Assembly: GCA_029783825.1 (NCBI GenBank)
Contig: JAREIK010000781.1
Span: 1 to 64,000, forward strand
Direction of reading: 5' to 3'
Source of the DNA: Sapria himalayana
Lineage: Eukaryota > Streptophyta > Magnoliopsida > Malpighiales > Rafflesiaceae
DNA length: 64,000 bases
Part shown: piece after piece, positions 13,001-22,544 of the stretch
Position numbering within the stretch: the stretch's first letter is position 1
Layout of the letters: each line of letters starts with the position of its first letter
Translations under genes and position numbers: made by a program
Notes under the pieces: model-generated
What the model was told of the DNA's origin: nothing
Database searches by the model: none
The model's input: only the letters and a program-made list of their open reading frames with translations

Positions 13001-13642
13001 GTGTTTTTGGCACCAAAAAAAAAATACTAACATGACTTACATAATTCTTCCACAGCACGTGTATCACGCGGATACAATTTCTCAACTTCACTGAAGCCTG
13101 CTTCCGCTTCCAAACATGCACAACCGATCAGAAAATACATTGTTTGCATGGTACTACTATGAGAGACAAGTTCCAAGCATACAGAAGAAATCTGCATCTT
13201 ACAATCCGTTTCTACGATCCGATTCCTCAGCATTTCCGATAAGCACGATATATCAAAACGACAGTCCAAATCAACAAACATCACTAAACCCTCCGATCCT
13301 CCATACTTTACCCCTTTCCACTCTTTAGGTAGAATGCAACTAATCGCTGTCTGTAATCTTATGCCAGGAACAAACGCGAGCCCTAATTAATATTCACTTT
13401 TTCAGAAAAAACTAATCGAGCAACGAAGAGATGAGTTACTTTACATTTACCTGCATGAGAATGCGCGTTTTCCCGGAAGGGGAAGGACCAACGAGCTCGA
13501 TCACGTCGCCCGCGCGCACGGGAACTTTGCGGAGAGGGGGCAGAAACAGAAAGAGACGACTCGATAACACCCTACTCAGCATCTCTTTGGCACTTTCATC
13601 TTCGCCAATCCATTGCTTGATCTCCTCCATGGTGCAATTCAT
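3949..13642 (-). CDS. XRCC2: DNA repair protein XRCC2 homologue, 5' part (3' exons off the left edge)
   Basis: RAD51 paralogue acting in nuclear homologous-recombination repair; in animals and plants it belongs to the BCDX2 complex (known for the family). Exon 1 is 13451-13642 (64 codons), starting at the ATG that begins MNCTMEEIKQW; a second in-frame ATG is at 13630. It carries the Walker A loop GPSPSGKT followed by RILMQ, then a gtaaat donor. Exon 2 is 13203-13350, from TAISCILPKEW through GLVMFVDLDCRFD, ending in phase 1 at a gtaaga donor. Exon 3 is about 3949-4097 and holds DQELFSLCMSRFIYVRCYD and SLEFLATLK before a gtaatt donor. Phases join cleanly (0, 1, 0). The Walker B region and C-terminus expected of XRCC2 are not seen and should lie left of base 1. 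The intron between exons 2 and 3 is about 9 kb and full of transposons. The exon 3 acceptor is the least certain boundary. Confidence 0.85.
4725..5240. repeat. Purine-rich (A/G) low-complexity tract
   Basis: More than 500 bases almost purely A and G with occasional T on the plus strand, with no fixed period. The long open frame on the other strand encodes only Phe, Tyr, Leu and Ser runs and is not a gene. Confidence 0.85.
6440..6870. mobile_element. Decayed GC-rich hAT subterminal-like block
   Basis: Island of gcatggcac, gcacgat and gctcgtgcc words in AT-rich intron DNA, compositionally like the Dart-like subterminal regions elsewhere in the window. No terminus remains, so the assignment is by composition only. 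Confidence 0.3.
6950..9930 (+). mobile_element. Decayed Ty1/copia retrotransposon in XRCC2 intron
   Basis: Degenerate pol order on the plus strand. The integrase-like region (about 7080-7900) parallels 39080-40330. The RT region is about 8500-9100. The RNase H region (9333-9640) reads RLDIVYTIIKVNYFLDFPWH, matching the copia pattern TRPDIAYAVxxxSQF. A final segment near 9830-9870 reads KLCKTNLCTPA with a stop, like the usual copia polyprotein terminus. Many stops and frameshifts. LTRs not delimited. Confidence 0.6.
9931..10789. other. AT-rich intron DNA
   Basis: Inside the long XRCC2 intron between copia and hAT remnants. Nothing further recognised. The same holds for 2926-3948, 4140-4720, 5241-6440 and 11851-13040. 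Confidence 0.5.
10790..11850 (+). mobile_element. Decayed hAT remnant with dimerisation-domain trace
   Basis: The 10810-10990 region parallels the hAT C-terminal sequence at 27490-27670 (shared words atacttaaatatc and taatatcagaatct). It is followed by a CA/TA microsatellite (11411-11440) and a GC-rich block at 11469-11850 with repeated ctagcctag and gccctag words typical of decayed Dart-like subterminal DNA. It lies inside the long XRCC2 intron. Boundaries are approximate. Confidence 0.4.
11411..11440. repeat. CA/TA microsatellite
   Basis: Run of CA followed by TA dinucleotides. Confidence 0.9.
13041..13097 (-). CDS. Candidate 57-nt XRCC2 microexon (optional)
   Basis: Between exon 2 and the long intron sits a 57-nt open segment with acceptor gaagcag and donor gtaagtc, phase 1 at both ends, so it could be included or skipped without breaking the frame. 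It would add 19 residues beginning FSEVEKLYPRDTRAVEEL. The donor is close to consensus. I do not recall a matching segment in XRCC2 proteins, but this linker region varies between species. It may be a real alternative exon or coincidence. Confidence 0.35.
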
Positions 13643-14712
13643 GGTAGGATAGTAAGCTCTGAGACTTCCGTGACACTCGAACTGCACGCCCTGATACTAA
13701 TTCAAGTAAGCTTTTCTGATTTTTATTTTCTAAAAACAAAATTATATAAAACCTTTTTTCAAATTATCTATTTTTTTTTTTTTGTTTGGAAATTATTCAC
13801 ACACGCTGTACTTTGAAAATATTTACTAAAAATTACCTAAACTATTAATATCTAGAAAAAAAATATCAAAATAAAAAATAAATATACCCATTAATATTCT
13901 CAAAAATAAAAAAATCCTAAAATACCCTTACTTAGTATACATTAAAATTAAAAAAAAAATAAAAATGTAAAAAAACTAAAATAATATTTTTGAAAAACAA
14001 TATATATATATATATATATTATTTTATTTTAAAAAATATTTATATTTTGGTATATTATTAAGACAATAATTATAAAGAAAGACCTACGCATTTAAAGGTT
14101 GAAAAATATATATTAACAAATAAAATATTATGTTTTTGTGCACTGAAAATTAGACATCTGATTTTACACCACGTGTGTGTGTGTGTGTGTGGGTGTGTGT
14201 GTGTGTACATAGTATAAACATTTGTGTTTTATAAAATAATATTTTATTTTATTTTTTTTTAATATTAATGTGAACTACAAAAAATATTTCTAGTTTTATT
14301 TTTAGTACAATAGCGCATAAATATTTTTTATTTTGATATATATTTTTTCTAAATATTAAAAAATGCAGGTATTTTAAATATTACAAATTACAACTTCTAT
14401 ACATTTATTTTTTATTATTTTTATTTTTGAAATTAATGATGTATTGTTGATAGTACATTGTTGATCAGCAAGATAAAATTATATTGTAGACGAGTTTGAA
14501 ATTAAATATGCATGGAAATTCAATAATTAATTATATTATGAAATAAAAAATCAGAAATTAGAATTTATTTATTTTTTTGACTTATATAAACATTTTATAA
14601 AACTCATTTATTTATACAAACTAAAATTTGAGTCATATGATAAAGAATTAATTACAAAATTATTTTATTACCTAAATAAATTATAAAAAAAACAGCGATG
14701 AGCATTATCAAG
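13643..14712. other. XRCC2 upstream region
   Basis: AT-rich, with TA (14000-14019) and GT (14173-14207) microsatellites. Must hold the XRCC2 promoter, but no clear TATA box was assigned. Confidence 0.4.
14173..14207. repeat. GT microsatellite
   Basis: GT dinucleotide run with one gg interruption, in the XRCC2 upstream region. Confidence 0.9.
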
Positions 14713-15109
14713 TAAGGATGTAGAGGTGTCAAACGAGCCGGACCGGCCCGGCAAAAAGCACGACATGGTTCAGCCATGCCTGGCCCAGTACGGCACGTTG
14801 GAATGTTGTGCCCGGGCCCATGCCGAGCACACCTACTGCACGAGTCATGCTGTGCCGGACCTAGAGGTGTCAAACGGGCCGGGCCGGGCCGGCACAAAAT
14901 TTTTGGGCACGAGCGTGCCGCCGTGCCGTGCCTTGCCTGGCCCATTCGGGCTTGCCTGCCCAAGCGGTTCGGGATAGGGGGGACCGCGGATCGTGTCGAA
15001 TCAGACCTGACCAGCGGTCTTTTTTTGCAGGAGGGGCATCGTCGGGTCAGGCTCACGGGACACCACGTGTGCCGTGCCGCGGGCCAAACCATGCCGGGTC
15101 AGGCACAGC

Positions 15110-15594
15110 TAGAGGTGTCAAACGTGTCGGGCAGGGCCGGCCCGGCACGAGGCACGGCACGGTTCGGCCGTGCCTGGGCCGGCCCGGCACGTTCTTAACC
15201 CGTGCCCGGGTTAAAAAATCGCGTGCCGTGCCGTGCCTGGCACGGCTCGTGCCTTGGCACGGCACGCCGGCACGGGTCCATCCCGTGCCGGTTCACGCAG
15301 GCACGCGTGGCACTGGCGGCGTGCCACGCGTGCCGTGGCGTGAGTCGTGAGTCACGACTCACGACTCACGCGGTCACGCCTTGTGACCCATCAGGGACCT
15401 GTCGTGCGCCCGTGCCGCCTGGCCAAGCCAAGGCGTGCCCGAGCGGGCTGGGCACGGCACGGCACGGCCTTGCCGTGCCCACGGGCCGTGTCGTGCCCGC
15501 CTTTGTCTCACCGTGCCGTGCCGGGCACGGTAGCACGGCCGGGCACGTGAAAAACGGGCCGTGCCATGCTGGGCCGGCCCGTTTGACACCTCTA
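15110..15594. mobile_element. Dart-like hAT element C, nested in B
   Basis: Ends are TAGAGGTGTCAAACGTGTCG at 15110 and GGCCCGTTTGACACCTCTA ending at 15594. The 8-bp target duplication ggcacagc is perfect at 15102-15109 and 15595-15602. It is 485 bp, GC-rich, with dense GGCACG/CGTGCC repeats and a 32-bp central palindrome at 15339-15370. It is the youngest of the three by nesting order. Long open frames here are compositional and not genes. Confidence 0.9.
15339..15370. repeat. 32-bp palindrome in element C
   Basis: Two 15-base arms, CGTGAGTCGTGAGTC and its exact reverse complement, are separated by the dinucleotide AC. The sequence can form a hairpin and contains two TGAGTC half-motifs per arm. 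It lies near the middle of the nested element. Confidence 0.85.
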
Positions 15595-16664
15595 GGCACA
15601 GCACGTCACGGACCAGGCACGGCACATCACGGGCTAGGAATGGCACGGCACGACTCATGCCTAACCCGAGCACGGCACGGGCCCGTGCACCAAATTTTTC
15701 CGTGCCAGGCCAGCCCTGCCCGGTTGACACCTCTGGCCGGACCAAAGTTTTCAGCACGGCATCCTAGCACGACACGTGTAACCACACACCGAGCATGATC
15801 ACAACATGCCGACGCTCGACGGGCAAGGCTCACCGAGCACCAAAAGGGTGAAAACATGCGGTAGCACGGCAGCGTGCCATCGAAACACTATATTTTTATA
15901 AATTAGGGTTTTGGCCCAACCCGAACCAGACCGAACCCAGTAGATTTCATGCCACAGGTCCGTGCCCGAGCCTGACCTCCACAGAACTGTGCTGTGCCAG
16001 GCAATGCACAGTACAGTAACCGTGTCGTGCCTAGCCCATCACAGTACAGTAACCGTGTCGTGCCTGGCCCAGCACGGTAACCCGATTGGGCGGCCTAAAA
16101 CCATGATGAGCCAGACCAGCACGGCCCATTTGACATCACTATATGGATAATGGCTCGATCCAACCAACAAAATTTTATTAATTTTTAAAAATTAGTGGGT
16201 CATCACGACATGATTTGGAACATAATTTTTTATTTTTTTTTTTAAAAAGGTCATGTTTGTAAGAGATGACATGGCAAGGAGAGAGAAGTTCATATTGATG
16301 GATTATAGTGAACTAAAATATAAATATTTTTAATTTTGGTACATCAAATTAAAAAGCATATAAATATGAATAATAAAATAAAATTATTTTTATTTTAGAA
16401 CACCAAAATATAATTTTCCATTTTTAAATAATTGTTTTTTCATTTATGCTAATATTTTATTAAAATATTGATGTCCCTATATTATTTAAACATATATGAC
16501 TAATATTATATTTATATTTAAGTATAATATAAGATGTGATAATACATAAATAAAAACATAGATTCATTAAATTTCAATTAACTCATGATTTCAATATTAA
16601 GTATATCAAATTCCAATGATATTGAGATCCGGCACAAGATATCAAATTCCATTAACTCATGATT

Positions 16665-17900
16665 AGATCTCTAAGCTCTAAGCCTAGAGATCTATGTCAT
16701 AAGCTCTAAGCCCTAAGCCCTAAGATTTAAGCCCTAAGCCTTGTGATCTAAGCCCTATGATTTAAGCTCTAACCCCTATGATCTAAGTCATAAGCCCCGA
16801 GATCTAAGCCCTGAGATCTAAGCCCTAAGATCTAAGCCATAAGATCTAAGCCATAAAATTTAAGCGCTATGATTTAAGTTCCAACCCCTATGATCTAAAC
16901 CCTATGCCTTGTGATATGATACCTAAGTCTTGCGATATGAGCATTAAGCCCTAAACCTTGCAATCTAAGCCCTGAGCCCTAAGCCTTGAGATCTAAACCT
17001 TAAGACATGAGATTTAAGCACTAAACTTTGTGATCTAAGCCCTATGATCTAAACCTTAAACTCTAAGAACCAAGCCATGTGATCTATGCCCTAAGCCCCG
17101 AGATATAAGCCCTAAGTCCTAAGCCATGAGATATAAGCCCTAAGTCTTAAGCCATGAGATATAAGCCCTAAGCCCTGAGATATAAGTCATAAACCCTAAG
17201 ATATAAGCCCTAAGCCCTGAGATATAAGTCATAAGCCCTGAGATACAAGCCCTAAGCCCTGAGATACAAGCCCTAAGCCCCGAGATACAAGTCCTAAGCC
17301 CTGAGATACAAGCCCTAAGCCCCGAGATACAAGTCCTAAGCCCTAAGCCTTGAGATACAAGTCCTAAGCCCTAAGCCCTGAGATATATGTCATAAGCCTA
17401 AGGCTTAAAATCTAAGCCATGTGTCTAAGGTCTAAGATATAAGCCCTAAGACCTAAGCCCTTAGCTTAAGCCCTAAAACTATGTCATAAGCCATAAGCCC
17501 CATGGCCCAAGCCCCAAGCATTATGACCTGAGATATAAGCCCCAAGTCTAAGGCATAAGATCTAAGCCTTTTGCCTAAGGCTTATGATCTAAGCCTTTTG
17601 CCTAAGGCCTAAGATATAAGCCCTAAGGCTAAGCCTTAAGATCACATCCTATGCCAAGCTCTAAGATCTAAGCATTAAGTCCTAAGATCTAAGCCCTAAG
17701 ATCTAAGCAAAAAGATCTAAGCTCTACGCCCTAAGATCTAAGCAATAAGATATGAGCAATAAGATCTAAGCTCTAAGCCCTAAGACCTAAGCAATAAGAT
17801 CTAAGCTCTGAGCCCTAAGATCTAAACCCTAAGATTTAAGCCCTAAGATCTAAGCCATAAGCCCTAAGATCTAAGCCATAAGATTTAATATCAAAGCCAT
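16665..17900. repeat. Degenerate heptamer array based on CCCTAAG (telomere-like)
   Basis: About 1.24 kb in which nearly every seven bases is a variant of gccctaa, gatctaa, gatataa, gccctga or gtcataa. Periodicity is seven, with super-units of 14 and 21 (gatataa-gccctaa-gccctga). The dominant heptamer differs from the plant telomere repeat CCCTAAA by one base. No pure CCCTAAA run longer than one unit was seen. Non-coding. Confidence 0.9.
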
Positions 17901-17959
17901 AAGCACATCAATACACAACCTAAGAAATGAAGTCATACCCAGTGCACAATGCTCATACC

Positions 17960-20640
17960 TTAACACATGATCTATGAAAAATTAATATCTCAACTAATCT
18001 TAAAAACCAGAGAGGGTAAGCTTAATAAGTCTCAAACGTAAAATATACAATCATTCAACAAATAAACTTGGCATCACATCAATACACAACCCCTAATTTA
18101 TATCATTTTTTTAAGTGGTCGATCATCATAATATCACTCACTAACGCGTGTTAAATTTTAAAATTATTATGAGATCTAATGTGTTCATGTTTATGTAATC
18201 ACACATTATAAACATAAATTATAGCACAAATTATGAAGAAGATCATACCTGGCACATAATTTCTCAAGTGATTAATTATTATACTATTATTCTCATTCAA
18301 CCACATTAAATTTTAGAATTCTTATAAGATTTAATATATTAAAATTTATGAGATCACAATATAACTATATAAGTATACATTATATAAGTATACATTATAA
18401 CTATATAAGTATACATTATAAACATAAGTTATGAAGATTAATATCTCTACAATATAATCCTAAAAATCAAAGAGACTGTCTAATAACTCTCAAACCCAAG
18501 ACATATCACCCTAAACATAAATTACACAAATATATACATATAAAATAACTATTTAAGTAATTATTCCCCACGATATTATTCTCAAATATATTAAATTTTT
18601 TAATTCATATAAGATCTAATGTGTTAATATTTGTATAATCAACATTATAACCATACATTATAGCATAAGTTATGAAGATGAAGATCATACACAATAGAAA
18701 AGGCTCATAATCTGAGAAAGATTAATATCTAAATAACTTACCCCCTACAATTAGAGAGGCTGCATCTGATGAGCCTCAAACTGAAACATACTACCCTTCG
18801 ACAAAGAAGCTTATCACACCAGTGCAGACCCTCTAATATATACACACAATACATATATTTTTCAAGTGATCAATCATCACAATATTATTCTCACCCAGGC
18901 ACATTAAGCTTCAGAGTTCGTATAAGATTCAATATATTAATATTTATATAATCATACTATAAGCATGTGGTATACAAATCATACACATCAAAAACAAAAT
19001 TTTCCACAAAAAAAAAAGCAGGGAATTCATAAACTCAATTAAACCATGAGCAAAAAGAAGATTTCTCCAATTGTGATACTGGGTTTCCCTTTTAGGGTCA
19101 CTATAAGGGATTATAAATATGAGCATTATCATCATTAAAAGATACGGGCAAGGGAGGCATATGTGTCACTAAGGAAGGAATTCCTTTGATGCTGCAGCAA
19201 TAACATAAACAAAAGAAACAACATAAACATAAACAAAAGCAAATTGGAAGGTTCGAGGCAATGGGGGGCATACTCATTCAGGATGGTAGTAATGTTGTCT
19301 CTTGTGCAAGCAAAAAGATCTCTGTTTTCCTGCAACTGTGACAAAAAAATAAAAATAAAAATAAAGGAAAAGCTTTTCCACCATTTGAATAGCAGATTGA
19401 AGAACAATACAAAGACTTATTAGATGATCAATTATCTCAATATTATTTTCAACTAAACATATTTAATTTTTGAGCTCTTAACATGATATATAATATACGT
19501 ATATGCAATACAAAGAATTCTCAAGTGATCAATTATCATAATATTATTTTCGATCAAACACAGTTAATTTCAATGTTCTTATAAAATTTAATATATTGAT
19601 ATTTACGAAATCACACACAAAAAACTAAAATTCATATAAGTGATCTAAATTACATCATAAATTTACTTAAATAATGATAATGATGATAATGATGATGACG
19701 AAAATACTTGTCAATGCATCAAAATATGACATCTACTGTATGCATACAATATAAAAATTTTCAGGTGATCAACTATCTCAATATTAGTATCAATCAATAT
19801 GTTTAATTTTAAAATTCTTATAAGATTCGATATATTAGTATTTAAGAAATTACACATAAGAAACTAAAATTCATATAAATATTCTAAATTACATCATAAA
19901 TATACTTAAATTATGATAATAATGATAATTAATGTATATATCAACATACTAAATCATAATTTATAATATACATATACATACATACATACATATATATATA
20001 TATAAAACACAAAGACTTTCCAAGTGAGTAATTATTTCAATATTACTATAGATTAAATATATTTAATTTTAAAATTCTTATAAGAAATGATGAGAATTTG
20101 AAATTCTTATAAAGGATCTTGTATATAATTGATCGCCCGTATGAATATTTAACTAAAATTCATATGAGTGATCTAAACTACATCATAAAAATAATTAGAT
20201 GATGATGATTAGGAAAATAATTATTAATGCACAAAAATAAGATATCAAAAATTCCATAGGTGATCAACTATCTCAATATTATTTTTCAATTAGATATATT
20301 TAACTTTAAAATTCGTATAAGATGCGATATGATCACACACAAAGAACTAAAATTCATATAAGTGATTTAAAATTTAAATCACATCATAAATATACCTGGA
20401 TAACGGCGATAGTCTCAAAAGTAGTCGCCATACCAAAATACAACATCTAATATATAAATTCAATACAAAAACTTCAGTTAATCAACTATCATAATATTAT
20501 TCTCAGTCAAATATAATTAACTTTTAAATTCTTATATAAGATCTGATATATTAGTATTCATGAAAGCACACATGAAGAACTAAAATTCATATAAGTAATC
20601 TAAATTACATCATATAATATACTTAAATGATGATTATGAT
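17960..20640. repeat. Interspersed array of about ten aagtgatcaat-type units
   Basis: Recurring unit: tcaagtgatcaat, then atattattctca, a short spacer, then ttaaaattcttataagatct and aatatattaatatttat. Starts near 18115, 18266, 18554, 18862, 19421, 19523, 19763, 20020, 20258 and 20477, spaced 100-310 bases. A single relative lies at 3757. Exons 6 and 7 of the DUF3755 gene sit in a gap of this array. Confidence 0.75.
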
Positions 20641-22490
20641 GATGAATCTAAACTTCTCAGGTTGCATCACACTAAATTTATCATAAAAATGAGATATAGA
20701 AAGGCAATATAAAATGTTGTCATCAAAATTAAATAGAAATAAGTCAAAACTAAATAGAACAATATCTAAAAAAGAGCATTTGGAATTGAAAAGCAACATG
20801 TAATGTCTAAGTAGGGCCGACTAATTGTATTTGTTTCACAGTTCCACCCCATTTGTTTCATAGTTGAAATGAGGATCCCAATTCAACAATTGTTTTTATT
20901 CAAGCAAATGGCATCAGTTAATGGTGGAAAAGGAAGACATATGGAGATCAACAGTTGTTTAAGATTTAGCAATGTCCCCCAGGTGAGAGTTCTTTTCTCA
21001 GAACAAAAACCCATCACAAAAAACATGCCTCAGGGCTCGGGGACAAATACGAAATACTCACTTTGAGTTGGGAAAGGTTAGTTCTTATTTGAGAAAACAA
21101 CTGGGAGTTCTTTTCCAAGACATGCCAGACTCTACTCTCCGTCGATGGAACTAGCACAAAACAGACATTCAGAATACAACTTCATGAACATAAACTAATA
21201 AAAGAGGAAGAATAAGAATAAGAAAAAAAGATAATTACAATAACAAATCCAGAGAAGTAAAAATATACTTGCATTACTTTATTTGTACTCATTAATCACT
21301 CTACTCAAACTTAATGTGGTCCAATAGCCACCCTATGTATGCATACATTTAGTTTAGTTTTTGATTACTCATTTGCAAAAATAGATCAAATTAGAACTAT
21401 TGAAATTACGCATTTATGTATGTCGTAGTTTATATTTCAATGAATTTATTTTCTTGTTTTTTTTTTATTTTATGTATCTAGAGTTCAGATGACTCAGTAC
21501 TATGATAATACTCATTTTTATGATATAGCAGAGAGTCATTCATCTGCTATATCTGAACATATTAATTTATACTATGATAATACTCATATAAAATCGTTAT
21601 GTATACTAACAAACACAAATCTTGTTGATCCTGAAAAGTAAGGTTTCTCAGAAGAAAAAATCTCTCTCGAGTCCAGACGACTCGGTACCTAGCGACTAGC
21701 GAGCCTACTCCAATCCAACCTCATGGTTAATTGGGGAATGGGAGGCCTAGCCACATAGGACTTAAAGTCTATACTACAAGGAGAGGACTTGCACAGCCTG
21801 CCCAGACCAAAAACAAGCCTAGCGGGGAGTTCGTTGATCCTGCAAATAATCCTTCTGGTCTTGACTTTCTGATCACTTTCCACATATAACAGAAAAATTA
21901 TGTTCTACATCTAATTTCATGAGTATTGAAATACAATTCCCATTTTTTTACTACTTTTATTGATGATATTCAAATTGTCAAGTCTCTTGAGAAACTCTCG
22001 CTCAGGCTGGCATCAGGCCATGTTGGAAGAGAGATATCCTCCACACTAGTGAGACTTAAAAACTAGTGTCTCGTTGTGTGAAAGTATATTGTAAGTTGTA
22101 GAATAATTTTCACTATGAAGACATACCTATGTGAGAAGGTAGATTCTCTTATGGCAAGACTTATAGCCATTAGATTCACTCAAATAGGCAACATAATATA
22201 TGCATTAATTTCTTCGTGTTGATCATAAGATACAAGTGTTTATTAAGGAGCCACCTAAATTTTGAGCAACACAACTAAAAGCAAAATGTATATACATGTA
22301 TAAAAAATCACTTCTCTTATATTATACATGTATGTTATGAATTTTACTTTATTTTTCTAGAATAACTTAGATGATAGAACACAACTAGTACATGGAATGA
22401 GCTGGACTAGCTAGTTCATAAAACAAGTTGAAGCAACTAGTTCATGGAACAATCACGCGCGCGCGCGCACGCATGCACACATGCAGGCAT

Positions 22491-22544
<54 letters not shown>

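Larger units (their letters stand above)
14862..15735. mobile_element. Dart-like hAT element B, nested in A
   Basis: Ends are TAGAGGTGTCAAACGGGCC at 14862 and, inverted, CCCGGTTGACACCTCTG ending at 15735. It is flanked by a perfect 8-bp target duplication, gccggacc at 14854-14861 and 15736-15743. It is very GC-rich with repeated CGTGCC/GGCACG motifs, as in Dart-like subterminal regions. It is 874 bp including element C, about 380 bp without it. No coding capacity. Confidence 0.88.
14721..16141. mobile_element. Outer Dart-like hAT element A, hosting B and C
   Basis: The left end is TAGAGGTGTCAAACGAGCCG at 14721. The right end is CCCATTTGACATCACTA ending at 16141, an imperfect inverted copy. 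Flanking octamers taaggatg (14713-14720) and tatggata (16142-16149) agree at six of eight positions, consistent with an old 8-bp hAT target duplication. Without element B and its extra target copy it would be about 540 bp, the size of nDart-type non-autonomous elements. No transposase is seen. The family name rests on similarity to the recalled Dart terminus TAGAGGTGGCCAAACGGGC. Confidence 0.7.

Noticed and set aside
13436..13687. XRCC2 start upstream of 13642 (frame extends to about 13687)
   Set aside because: The upstream extension begins at GTG, not ATG; the family N-terminus begins close to EEIxQW, matching the ATG at 13642 or 13630.
13116..13816. Plus-strand open frames of 67-73 codons opposite XRCC2 exons 1 and 2
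   Set aside because: Shadows of the XRCC2 exons.
14652..15857. Many overlapping Arg/Pro/Gly-rich open frames on both strands
   Set aside because: They lie inside the nested GC-rich hAT elements. High GC removes stop codons; no domain, intron or codon signal is seen.
16665..17900. True chromosome end or telomere
   Set aside because: Units are CCCTAAG variants, highly degenerate, with genes on both sides; telomere-like at most.
21689..21883. 64-codon frame with PARLVFGLGRLCKSS
   Set aside because: No recognised family, surrounded by retroelement-like debris, no splice context; kept only as an unidentified island.
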